Shown here piece by piece: positions 35,673-43,740 of a stretch of DNA of 64,000 nucleotides; positions within the stretch are counted from its first letter, which is position 1; each line of letters begins with the position of its first letter. Under the pieces are notes generated by a model. The model made no database searches and was not told the origin of the DNA. It was given only the letters and a program-made list of their open reading frames with translations. Location: contig NZ_CP018870.1 in assembly GCF_001941845.1 (NCBI RefSeq), forward strand, positions 4,594,001 through 4,658,000, in the 5' to 3' direction. Source of the stretch: Streptomyces sp. TN58. GTDB taxonomy: Bacteria; Actinomycetota; Actinomycetes; Streptomycetales; Streptomycetaceae. The translations under genes were made by a program, and so were the position numbers.

Positions 35673-36847
35673 GCGGGATCCACTCGGGCGGTGTTGGGGA
35701 AGGCCTGGGGGTTTCCCGTCAGTCCCATCGTCTCTCCGCGTCGGGCCGGTCCGTCAAGGGCGCTCCCGTTGGTCGCGTCACTTCGTGAGGGCCTTCGGCC
35801 CCCCTTGACTGACCGTCCCGCCACGGAAATCCGAAAGACTGCCGGGAAGCCCCCAGGGGAACGGGCCGGGTGTCCAGGATCGAGACGGGCCGTTGGCGCC
35901 GCGCGCCCGGATCCAGGAGCGCGTCAAATCGCTACGCGCTCCTGAAGGACGGCGTCAGCGAGCCTCTTGGGCTGGTCATAAGCCGCCCCAGATCGCTACG
36001 CGCTTCTCCATCACGCGTCCGCGAGCCTCTGGGGTCGGGCATAAGCCGCCACCAATCGCTACGCGCTCCTCGACGACCGCGTCCGCCCCTCGTTCGGGGC
36101 TGGGAGGGGCGAAATCGAGGGCCGGGAAAGCCATTCCTCGGCTCAGCCGAACTCAACCCCCATCAAGACGCACGACGAGATCCCACCCGTCGGTACAGAC
36201 GGGGGCATTTGGGGCGAATGGCAGCCTCTCGGGTGCGGGCACTCTCCCAGACATGGATTGGCATCGCTCCAGCCGTCATCCGGCGCTTTTCCACCCCACC
36301 CAGGGGCCGGACGCCGTCCAAGAGGGGCGCGGAAAGCTTTCTGCGGCTTGTGCCCAGCCCCAGACGAACCGCAGACGCGTGATCGAGAAGCGCGCGGCCA
36401 CCACTGGCGGCCTATGCCCAACCCATGAGACTCGCGGACGCGTGATGGATAGGCGCACCGCGCTCGCTGGCGGCCTATGCCCAACCCAAGAGACTCGCGG
36501 ACGCCGCCTCGCAGAAGCGCGTAGCGATCGATGGCGGCCTATGTCCAGCCCATGGGGCTCGCAGGCGCCGTCGGGCAGGAGCGCGTAGCGATTGGGGGCG
36601 CTCCTGGATCCGGGCACGCGGCCCCGACCGCTTTGGGTGTCTCTTGATGGCCGGCCCGTTCCTCTGGGGGCTTCCCGGCAGTCTTTCGGATTTCCGTGGC
36701 GGGACGGTCAGTCAAGGGGGGCCGAAGGCCCTCACGGAGTGACGCGACCGAAGGGAGCGCCCTTGACGGACCGGCCCGACGCGGAGAGACGATTGGACTG
36801 ACGGGAAACCCCCAGAACCCCACCGACACCGCCCCAGCGGATCCCGC
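35673..36847. repeat. 1.17-kb imperfect inverted-repeat element with internal 63-64 bp units
   Basis: The outer arms, about 35673-35866 and about 36650-36847, are reverse complements over roughly 195 bp with scattered mismatches, bounded by GCGGGATCC and GGATCCCGC. Inside them the left half has three units (starting at 35928, 35992, 36055). The right half has about four units in the opposite orientation (cores at 36592, 36528, about 36465, about 36400). Each unit has ATCGCTACGCGCT, then GTCCGCGAG, then GGGCATAAGCCGCC or a close variant. The centre, about 36110-36330, is single-copy. Because unit spacing is not a multiple of three, the repeats are not peptide repeats. No gene is supported. Confidence 0.85.
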
Positions 36848-37056
36848 TGCCCGCACCGCCGCCGCGCCTCTCGACACCCCCGCCTCGGCGGCCCCCGCCC
36901 TACACCGCCGCCGCGCCTTCCGCCCCCGCCCCGGCGGCTCCCACCCGCGCCCCCGCCTCGCCCGCCGAAGCCCCCGCTGCGGCGGCTCCCACCCGCGCCC
37001 CCGCCCCGCCGAAGCTCCCGCCCCGCGTTGTCGGTGCCGCTGCGTACCGTCGGGGT

Positions 37057-37533
37057 ATGAAGTCGCTGAGCATCATCGCGGGGGATGCGACGAGTCCCCA
37101 GGCCGCGGGGCCCAAGGTCGTAGCGCACGTGTGCAACGACCTCGGGGGGTGGGGGAAAGGTTTCGTGCTGGCCGTATCGAAGCGGTGGCGTGAGCCGGAG
37201 ATTGCGTATCGGGCTTGGCATCGGGGGCGCAGCGGCAACGACTTCGGGCTGGGCGCCGTACAGATGGTGCGGGTGAAGCCCGACCTGTGGGTGGCCAACA
37301 TGGTGGCGCAGCGGGGGATACGGACGGGGAGCGCGGGCCCGCCGATCCGTTATGACGCCCTGGGGCGCTGCCTGGTCGCGCTGGGTGAACATGCCGTCGA
37401 GTTGGGGGCGAGCGTGCACATGCCGAGGATCGGGTGCGGGCTCGCGGGTGGCGTCTGGCCGCGCGTCGAGCCGTTGATCACCGGGGCGCTGTGTGAGCGC
37501 GGCGTTGCGGTGACCGTCTACGACCGGGGGTGA
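37057..37533 (+). CDS. Macro-domain protein (TARG1/OARD1-like ADP-ribosyl hydrolase)
   Basis: This 158-residue cytosolic protein is one macro domain. The N-terminal SIIAGDATSP is the strand and Asp loop that grips the adenine of ADP-ribose. VVAHVCNDLGGWGKGFVLAV holds the Asn and the glycine loop. VHMPRIGCGLAGGVWPRVEP is the second phosphate loop; its short form without further insertions resembles the TARG1 group, which removes ADP-ribose from glutamate. No toxin-like ADP-ribosyltransferase is encoded beside it. The leader (36848-37056) is a C-rich low-complexity stretch after the repeat island. Confidence 0.85.
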   Translation: MKSLSIIAGDATSPQAAGPKVVAHVCNDLGGWGKGFVLAVSKRWREPEIAYRAWHRGRSGNDFGLGAVQMVRVKPDLWVANMVAQRGIRTGSAGPPIRYDALGRCLVALGEHAVELGASVHMPRIGCGLAGGVWPRVEPLITGALCERGVAVTVYDRG

Positions 37534-37558
37534 AGGCGTCGGCTGGGCTGGGTGTGCT

Positions 37559-37825
37559 GTGGCCGTGACCTGGTCCGGGTCGGCGCGTTTCCTCCACGTG
37601 ACGCTCGACGACCTGTACACCAGCATCGTGGCTGACGAGATCGAATCCGCGGCCGAACCTGAACGCCTACCCCTTCTCAGTCGGGCGGAGGCGGACCTCG
37701 TGCTCGCCGTGCTCGACGTCGTCGCGGGCGGCTCCGTGGACGACGAGGTGCGGTCCATCGCCCGGGCCCTTCGGTCCCGGCTGGGACCGCGGTTGTGCAC
37801 GGAGGGGCCGCGAATTCCGGCTTGA
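37559..37825 (+). CDS. Hypothetical small helical protein
   Basis: This 88-residue protein starts at GTG 37559 or GTG 37565, 26 bp after the macro-domain gene, so cotranscription is likely. Segments such as LDDLYTSIVADEIESAAEPE and RAEADLVLAVLDVVAGGSVD, then DDEVRSIARALRSRLG, suggest a small helical bundle. No motif or membrane helix is present. The absence of a clear Shine-Dalgarno lowers confidence. Confidence 0.5.
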   Translation: MAVTWSGSARFLHVTLDDLYTSIVADEIESAAEPERLPLLSRAEADLVLAVLDVVAGGSVDDEVRSIARALRSRLGPRLCTEGPRIPA

Positions 37826-37858
37826 CCTCAAGGCGGGTCGAGGTAGGAGGCTGGGATC

Positions 37859-38827
37859 ATGACCACCAAGCCAGCCGACACTCCAGTTCCCGTCCCCGGT
37901 CCCGTTTCCCTTCCAGCCGTACCCAGCCCGACCGACCACCGGCCCGACCGGTGGTCCGGTGAGGTGCTCGATCTCGACGCCTACCTGGCGCGGATCGGGT
38001 ACGACGGCCCCCGCGAGCCGACCCTCGCCGTGCTGAGGGACCTCCAGCGCGCCCACACCACGGGCATTCCCTTCGAGAACGTCCACGCCGTCCTCGGCCG
38101 GGAGCTGCCGCTCGACCTGCCCTCCGTCGAGGCGCGCCTGGTACGGGACCGCCGCGGCGGCTACTGCTTCGAGCACGTGCTGCTCTTCGCGGCCGCCGTC
38201 GAACGCCTCGGCTTCCACGTCACCGGCCTGATCGGCCGGGTCAGCCTGGGCGCGCCCAAGGTGCTCCCCGCCACGCACGGACTGCTCGCGGTGACGGCCC
38301 GCGACGACGACCGCGTGTGGCTGTGCGACGTCGGCTTCGGGGCCGGTCCGTTCGGACCGATCGAACTGGCCGACGGCGCCCACATCGCGTACGAGGGCTG
38401 GCATCACCGGCTGGAGCGACGGCCCGGCGCCCACGGCATCGACCAGTGGTGGCTGTACCAGACCGCCCCCGGCCCCGCCGGGCCCGACGACACGCCCGGG
38501 CGGGTGCCGACCCCGTGGATCGACCGGCACACCTTCACCCTCACCGCGCAGTACCCGATCGACTACGTCGTGGGCAGCCACTTCGTGGGCACGAACGCGC
38601 GCTCGCCGTTCGTCCGCAGGCTCTTCGCGCAGCGCATGACCCCGGCCGCCCATCACAGCCTGGACGGTCTGACGCTCGTCACCACCCTCCCGGACGGGAC
38701 GAAGACCACCGAGGAGATCGCCCCGGAGGCGCTGGACGGGACCCTGCGCACGGTGTTCGGGATCGCGCTCACGGAGGAGGAGCTGAGCGGGATCGCCGCC
38801 CGCCGACAGGCGGCGGATCCCGTCTGA
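37859..38827 (+). CDS. nat: Arylamine N-acetyltransferase
   Basis: This 322-residue enzyme transfers acetyl from acetyl-CoA to arylamines and hydrazines, or makes amides in some pathways. The catalytic triad is visible: Cys 103 in RRGGYCFEHV, His 140 in ATHGLLAV and Asp 157 in LCDVGFG. IPFENVHAVLG is the conserved N-terminal block. It has an extra Pro-rich N-terminus of about 30 residues. ATG 37859 follows GTAGGAGG. It may be cotranscribed with the macro-domain gene and the small gene. Confidence 0.92.
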   Translation: MTTKPADTPVPVPGPVSLPAVPSPTDHRPDRWSGEVLDLDAYLARIGYDGPREPTLAVLRDLQRAHTTGIPFENVHAVLGRELPLDLPSVEARLVRDRRGGYCFEHVLLFAAAVERLGFHVTGLIGRVSLGAPKVLPATHGLLAVTARDDDRVWLCDVGFGAGPFGPIELADGAHIAYEGWHHRLERRPGAHGIDQWWLYQTAPGPAGPDDTPGRVPTPWIDRHTFTLTAQYPIDYVVGSHFVGTNARSPFVRRLFAQRMTPAAHHSLDGLTLVTTLPDGTKTTEEIAPEALDGTLRTVFGIALTEEELSGIAARRQAADPV

Positions 38828-38879
38828 TGCCGTACCGGGCGCCGTGGCCCGTGAACCTTTACGGTCGCAGCAGTAGGGC

Positions 38880-39338
38880 TCAGCGGTCCGGGTGGCGTTC
38901 CAGGATCACCAGGGGGATCTCGCGGGGACGGGCGGCCGCCTGGTCGTCCTCGAACGGGGGCCACAGGGCGGTCATCATCTCCCAGTACACCTCCCGTTCC
39001 GTCGCGGTGGCCGTGTGGGCCGTCGCTGTGAAGGTGGCGGCGCCCACCTGGAGGCGGACCTCCGGGTGGGCGGTGAGGTTGCGGTACCAGCGGGGGTGGT
39101 CCGGGGCGCCGTCTGCGGAGGCCACGACGAGGTAGCGGCCCGCGTCCTCGCCGTAGACCAGCGGGACGCGCACGGTGGTGCCGGTGGCGCGGTCGAGCGT
39201 GGTGAGCAGCAGGGTGGGAACGCCGTGCCACAGGTGCCCGTCGGCGCCGGCCGTGCTGACGTAGGCGCGGACGTGGTCGAGCCGGGCGCCGGGTCGTGGG
39301 TCCGTGGGGTGGTCCCAGTCGACTGCGAGTGTGTGCAT
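38880..39338 (-). CDS. F420/FMN-dependent nitroreductase-family (DUF385) protein
   Basis: This 152-residue protein matches the split-barrel family of deazaflavin-dependent oxidoreductases. VPTLLLTTLDRATGTTVRVP and LVYGEDAGRYLVVASADGAP, then HPRWYRNLTAHPEVRLQVG form the typical cofactor-pocket series ending in Y-NL-ANP-V. Family members use F420 to reduce nitro or quinone compounds. The 20 residues before the barrel are shorter than in membrane-linked Ddn proteins. It is convergent with nat (52 bp apart) and divergent from a LysR gene, which may regulate it. Confidence 0.85.
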   Translation of the reverse strand: MHTLAVDWDHPTDPRPGARLDHVRAYVSTAGADGHLWHGVPTLLLTTLDRATGTTVRVPLVYGEDAGRYLVVASADGAPDHPRWYRNLTAHPEVRLQVGAATFTATAHTATATEREVYWEMMTALWPPFEDDQAAARPREIPLVILERHPDR

Positions 39339-39449
39339 CTACCTGTCCTTAGGGTCGTGGCGGCCCCCTGGCGGCTCAACGAGCATTAACGATTCTGGAT
39401 GCGTACGACCCGTAGCGCACGTCCATATGTCTGGACCAAGCTCGGTGTC

Positions 39450-40469
39450 ATGGATCTGGAGCTGAGGCATCTCAAGATCGTCAGGGCCGTCGCCGACGCC
39501 GGGAGCCTGACCCGGGCCGCCACCGTCCTCGGTCTGGCGCAGCCCGCGCTCAGTGCGCAGTTGAAGCGGGTCGAGCGGGCGTTGGGCGGCTCGCTGTTCG
39601 TGCGGGGGCGGGAGGGTGTACGGGCGACCGCGCTCGGGGAGCTGGTGCTGGAGCGGGCCAGGGTGCTGCTGCCCGCGGTGTGCGAACTCCAGGAGGAGGC
39701 GCAGCGGTTCGCCCGGCAGGGGGAGCGGGGCTACCGGCTCGGCGGGACGCACGGGCCGCTGCTCGGCGGGCTCGTGGACCGGCTGGCGGAGGAGGAACCG
39801 GGGGTCGCGGTGACCACGTACACCTCCTGGTCGGAGAGGGAGATCGCCGGGAGCGTCGCGGAGGGACGCCTGGACTTCGCGCTGGTCGGAGTCTGCGGGG
39901 AGAGCGCGCCGCCGGAGCCCGGGCGGCTGGCGTGGATGGAGGTGGCGCGGGATCCGGTGCACGTGATGCTGGCCGAGGACCACCCCCTGGCCCTGGGGCG
40001 GGCCGCGACGGACGAGGTCGAGCTGGCGGAGCTGGCGGCCGAGGCGTGGACGGACGTACCGGGCGACGGGTGCTTCGGCGACTGCTTCGCCGCGGCGTGC
40101 GTGCGGGCGGGTTTCACGCCCGCCTGTGTCTACGAGACCGACACGGCCTCGTGCGTGCACCTGGTGCAGGTGGGACGGGCCGTGGGGCTTTGCCGGGCCA
40201 CGTTCCCGGCGACCCCGGGGGTGGTCACGCGGCCGCTGGCCGGGACGCCGCTGGTGTGGCGGCACCTGCTCGGATGGCATCCCGCGGGGCGGGTCGCGGC
40301 GCGGGCGGTGGGGGTGCTGGGGCATGCGAGGGCTGCGCATGCGGAGGCCCTGGGGCGGGCGGCGGCTGGGGGATCGGCCCTGCGGGCGGCTCCGGGTTCG
40401 GCTCCGGGTCCGGCTCCGGATTCGGCTTCTGCGGCCTTGCGGTCGGCTGTGCCGTGGCCTGCGGCGTAG
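39450..40469 (+). CDS. LysR-family transcriptional regulator
   Basis: This 339-residue regulator begins with the classic helix-turn-helix MDLELRHLKIVRAVADAGSL followed by TRAATVLGLAQPALSAQLKR, recognising a T-N11-A site. The effector-binding domain starts near residue 90 (YRLGGTHGPLLGGLVDRLAE). The last 40 residues are an Ala/Pro/Gly/Ser tail (AAPGSAPGPAPDSASAALRS) that runs towards repeat DNA and may be a recent extension of the frame. The upstream frame from 39399 is open, but the family starts at MDLELRHL, ATG 39450. It is divergent from the DUF385 gene across 111 bp. Confidence 0.9.
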   Translation: MDLELRHLKIVRAVADAGSLTRAATVLGLAQPALSAQLKRVERALGGSLFVRGREGVRATALGELVLERARVLLPAVCELQEEAQRFARQGERGYRLGGTHGPLLGGLVDRLAEEEPGVAVTTYTSWSEREIAGSVAEGRLDFALVGVCGESAPPEPGRLAWMEVARDPVHVMLAEDHPLALGRAATDEVELAELAAEAWTDVPGDGCFGDCFAAACVRAGFTPACVYETDTASCVHLVQVGRAVGLCRATFPATPGVVTRPLAGTPLVWRHLLGWHPAGRVAARAVGVLGHARAAHAEALGRAAAGGSALRAAPGSAPGPAPDSASAALRSAVPWPAA

Positions 40470-40846
40470 CGGTGTGGGTGCGTGTGCGGAAGCGATGCCG
40501 GGTGCGGCGCCGTTGCGGGGGCGCTGCCCCCGGACCCCCGCGCCTCAAACGCCGGCGGGGCTGGATGTTGGGGGCGCTGCCCCCGGGCCCCTGCGCCTCA
40601 AGCGCCGGCGGGGCTGGATGTTGGGGGCGCTGCCCCCGGGCCCCTGCGCCTCAAGCGCCGGCGGGGCTGGATGTTGGGGGCGCTGCCCCCGGGCCCCCGC
40701 GCCTCAAACGCCGGCGGGGCTGGGATTGCGGGGCGGGGCTGGGGTTGCGGGGCGGGGCTGGGGCGGCGCCGGGGTGCTGCCCCGGCCCCCGCGCCGGCCG
40801 GGGTGGAGTTGGTCGGCGAAGGCGGGGGCGGGCAGCGCTTCGGGGG
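40470..40846. other. Non-coding repeat cluster between LysR and a small protein gene
   Basis: This 377-bp gap contains the 53-bp tandem array at 40521-40730 and then GGGGCGGGGCTGGGG-type words up to about 40800. No gene is seen. Confidence 0.8.
40521..40730. repeat. Four tandem copies of a 53-bp repeat
   Basis: Copies begin GCGCTGCCCCCGG at 40521, 40574, 40627 and 40680. Each contains GCGCCTCAAACGCCGGCGGG or the variant with AAGC. The core word is the same as in the palindrome at 12472-12581, so both belong to one repeat family. The middle two copies appear identical, a sign of recent duplication. Confidence 0.9.
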
Positions 40847-41032
40847 TTACGGCAGGTAGCGCTCGATGACCTGTGGGCCCTCCTTCTCGATCAACTTGCG
40901 GGCCTTCTCGACCCGCTCCGGAGTCGGGTCGTGGCCGGTCGCCATCACGAGGTCTTCGGGGTCGTACGGCCGTTCCCCGCCCGTGAAGAGCCGGTCCGAC
41001 CGTGTGGGCTGCTCGTCGGGTTCACTGACCAT
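40847..41032 (-). CDS. Small hypothetical protein
   Basis: This 61-residue protein starts MVSEPDEQPTRSDRLFTGGE and contains PYDPEDLVMATGHDPTPERV, then an amphipathic C-terminal helix (EKARKLIEKEGPQVIERYLP). A perfect AGGAGGT site lies five bases before the ATG, strong evidence for translation. No membrane segment or known motif is present. Upstream extensions of the frame are antisense to the protease gene. Function unknown. Confidence 0.75.
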   Translation of the reverse strand: MVSEPDEQPTRSDRLFTGGERPYDPEDLVMATGHDPTPERVEKARKLIEKEGPQVIERYLP

Positions 41033-41169
41033 CGCGTACCTCCTACGGTTTCCCTGCCCCCATGGTCCGGCCCCCGCCCCATGAACGCACTTCGGCCGCC
41101 GCGGAGCGACGGGCATACCGCCGGGGGAAGGGCCAACTGGCAGCTCCCGCGCGAAGGTTCGGATTTCTA

Positions 41170-41198
41170 CGGTTTCCGCAGACCCCCACCGGAAACCG
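41170..41198 (+). promoter_or_regulatory. Hairpin/operator overlapping the protease ribosome site
   Basis: CGGTTTCCG at 41170-41178 and CGGAAACCG at 41190-41198 are perfect complements with an 11-base spacer. The 3' arm abuts the GAGGAG ribosome site at 41197-41202 of the secreted protease. In DNA it could bind a repressor; in RNA it could modulate ribosome access. Confidence 0.45.
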
Positions 41199-41210
41199 AG
41201 GAGATCCCCC

Positions 41211-42560
41211 ATGCTCAAGCGACACGCCCGCGCGGCGTGTACCGCCCTGGCCGCCGCCGGGATGCTGCTGGCCGGGACCGGAGGCGCCGTCGCCGACCCG
41301 GCCCCAACCCCCGCGGCCCCCTCCGCGGCCGCAACGCTGCGGACCGCCGACGCTCCGCCCGAGCTGCTCGCCGCCATGCAGCGCGACCTCGGCCTGACCC
41401 CCACGCAGGCCAAGGCCCGTCTCGCCCACGAAGCCGAGGCCGGGGCCACCGCCGCCCGCCTCCGTGACCGGCTCGGCGCCGCCTTCGCCGGGGCCTGGGT
41501 GGACGGGGCCGACGCCGGCACCCTCACCGTCGCCACCACGCGGGCCGCCGACACGGCCGCGATACGCGCCGCCGGGGCCCGGGCCAAGCTGGTCCCCCGC
41601 ACCCTCGCCGACCTCGACGGCGCCAAGGCCGCACTGGACCGGGCCGCCGGCCCCGCGACGCCCGTCCGCTACGTCGACCCGCGCTCCAACACGCTCGTCG
41701 TCGAGGAGACCGAGGCGGGTGCGGCCGCCCGGCTGCTCGACGCGACCGGCACCGATGCCGCCCTGGTCACGGTGGTGCGTACGGACGAGGCCCCGCGTCC
41801 GCTCTACGACCTGCGCGGCGGCGACGCCTACTACATGAACGGCAGCGGCCGCTGCTCCGTCGGCTTCCCCGTGACCAAGGGGACCGTCAACGGCTTCGCC
41901 ACCGCCGGGCACTGCGGGCGGGCCGGGACCACCACCACCGGCTTCAACCGGGTCGCCCAGGGCTCCTTCCAGGCCTCGGTCTTCCCCGGCAGCGACATGG
42001 CCTGGGTCGCCGCGAACACCAGCTGGACCTCGACCCCGTACGTGAAGGGCAGCGGCGGCGCGAACGTGCAGGTCGCCGGCTCGGTGCTGCAACCGGTAGG
42101 GGCTTCGGTGTGCCGGTCCGGCTCGACCACCGGATGGCACTGCGGCACGATCCAGCAGCACAACACCAGCGTCACCTATCCCGAGGGCACCATCTCCGGC
42201 GTGACCCGTACGACGGTCTGCGCCGAGCCGGGGGACTCCGGCGGCTCCTACATCTCCGGGAGCCAGGCCCAGGGCGTGACCTCGGGCGGCTCCGGCAACT
42301 GCTCCAGCGGCGGCACGACCTTCTTCCAGCCGCTGAACCCGATCCTGTCGGCGTACGGACTGACGCTCAAGGTCAGCGGCGGCGACCCGGGCCCCGGCCC
42401 CGGTGAGCCCGAGCCGGGCGGCACCTGGAAGGCGGGCACCGTCTACGCGGCCGGCGCCACCGTCACCTACGGCGGGGCCACCTACCGCTGTATCCAGGGG
42501 CACCAGGCCCAGACCGGCTGGGAGCCGCCGAACGTACCGGCGCTCTGGCAGCGCGCCTGA
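41211..42560 (+). CDS. Secreted S1E serine protease (streptogrisin type) with chitin-binding module
   Basis: This 449-residue preproenzyme has a signal peptide (1-29) and a propeptide of about 170 residues with the alpha-lytic type repeats (DLGLTPTQAKARLAHEAEAG). The mature protease starts near 201: His 234 in TAGHCG, Asp 262 in SDMAWV and Ser 343 in EPGDSGGSYISG, with Cys pairs typical of streptogrisins. After a Gly/Pro linker, residues about 408-449 (WKAGTVYAAGATVTYGGATY to WEPPNVPALWQ) are a CBM5/12 chitin-binding module. It would degrade proteins on chitin-bearing material. ATG 41211 follows GAGGAG. Confidence 0.93.
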   Translation: MLKRHARAACTALAAAGMLLAGTGGAVADPAPTPAAPSAAATLRTADAPPELLAAMQRDLGLTPTQAKARLAHEAEAGATAARLRDRLGAAFAGAWVDGADAGTLTVATTRAADTAAIRAAGARAKLVPRTLADLDGAKAALDRAAGPATPVRYVDPRSNTLVVEETEAGAAARLLDATGTDAALVTVVRTDEAPRPLYDLRGGDAYYMNGSGRCSVGFPVTKGTVNGFATAGHCGRAGTTTTGFNRVAQGSFQASVFPGSDMAWVAANTSWTSTPYVKGSGGANVQVAGSVLQPVGASVCRSGSTTGWHCGTIQQHNTSVTYPEGTISGVTRTTVCAEPGDSGGSYISGSQAQGVTSGGSGNCSSGGTTFFQPLNPILSAYGLTLKVSGGDPGPGPGEPEPGGTWKAGTVYAAGATVTYGGATYRCIQGHQAQTGWEPPNVPALWQRA

Positions 42561-42593
42561 ACATCCGTACGTCAGTACGTCCATGCCGTGAAC

Positions 42594-42628
42594 GGTGCCG
42601 TGACTGCCAAGGGGGGAGTCACGGCACC
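42594..42628. terminator. Bidirectional hairpin after the protease gene
   Basis: GGTGCCGTGACT at 42594-42605 pairs perfectly with 42617-42628 around an 11-base loop, between two convergent genes. Confidence 0.8.
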
Positions 42629-42658
42629 TTCCCGCGTCCCCCCGTCCGCCGCCGCGCC

Positions 42659-43676
42659 TCAGACCAGGACCGCCGCAAGCGTGCCGAGCGCGCCGAGGAC
42701 GGTCAGCACGCCGCAGATGGCGAGGTTCACCATCCGGTGCTCCCAGAAGACCGCGACGAACTCCCTGATGGTGGCGCTCGGCCAGTAGTACTTGGCGGTG
42801 GGGGAGCCCAGGACCTGCCCGTTGACTCCGGTCTTGCGCGCCAGCATCGCGGCCCGGGAAGGCGTGGAAGTTGTTGGTGACCACCACGCACCGGTACGCC
42901 GGATCGTGCGCCTCCATGATCTCCCGGCTGAAGCGCATGTTCTCCTCGGTCGTCGTGGACCGGTCCTCCAGCACGACGTGGTGCGCCGGCACACCCTCCG
43001 CGATCAGCCAGTCCGCCATCGCCCGGGCCTCCGAGACCTTCTCGTCCGATCCCTTGCCGCCCGACACGAGCAGGACCGGCGGCCGGCCACCCCGGGCCAG
43101 CTGGCGCTCGTAGATCTGCTGCCCCTTGCGCAGGCGTGAGGCCAGCAGCGGCGGTACGCGGTCGCCGCCGATCAGGCCCGAGCCCAGCATGACCACGTGG
43201 TCGATGTCGCCGCGCACCTTGATCCGGCCGTAGAGGAAGGCGTAGCCGAGGAAGCAGAAGAAGACGAAGGAGACGTAGCCGGCGACGACGGTGAGGGTTC
43301 CGGCGATGCCGCCGAGCACGGGGGAGCCGACCACGGCGACGAGGACCAGCAGTGCGATCAGCGCGAAGATCGCGAGGCCGGCGAGCAGCGACAGCAGGGT
43401 GGCCGGGCGGAAGCCCTCCTTGCGGACCATGGTCACGCCGTTGCGTACGAGGAGGACGCCGAGCGCCAGGATCCCGAACGCGGGTGAGGCGAAAGTGAGG
43501 ACGACGACCGTGACGGCCGCCCAGGTGGGCAGTTTGCCCACCTGGAGGAAGACGGCCGAGAAGGCGGCGAGGAAGGTCAGTCCCAGCAGCACGGCATTGC
43601 TGAAGCGGCGCCGGTCCTGCCGGACGCTTATGCAGAACGCGACGAACAGCAGGGCGGCGAGGGCGAAGGCGACCAT
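42659..43676 (-). pseudogene. DUF218 (SanA/YdcF-type) membrane protein with a one-base frameshift
   Basis: The first frame, from ATG 43676, gives several membrane helices (MVAFALAALLFVAFCISV, ALIALLVLVAVVGSPVL, YVSFVFFCFLGYAFLYG), then a DUF218 domain: DHVVMLGSGLIGGDRVPP, VLLVSGGKGSDEKVSEARAM, CVVVTNNFHAF. It then leaves the family sequence. The family ending (RAAMLARKTGVNGQVLGSPT and the membrane helix NLAICGVLTVLGALGTLAAV) continues in the next frame. Removing one base from the CCCGGG at 42853-42858 restores a continuous 338-residue protein. The total span of 1018 bases is 339 codons plus one. It is either a true lesion or a sequencing error. The family may act on envelope metabolites. Confidence 0.8.
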
Positions 43677-43740
43677 GGCGCCATCGTAGGTGGCGGATCC
43701 GCCGGAGACCGCCGCCCGTTCACTGCCGGCCGGACCCCGG

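Noticed and set aside
35928..36592. CRISPR array
   Set aside because: Units lack short exact repeats separated by unique spacers; similarity covers most of each unit, orientations are opposed, and no cas genes are present.
35870..36617. Open frames over the inverted-repeat element giving VGHKPP- or RSLRA-like repeats
   Set aside because: Unit spacing of 63-64 bp shifts the frame between units, and similar frames exist on both strands. This is repeat DNA rather than a protein gene.
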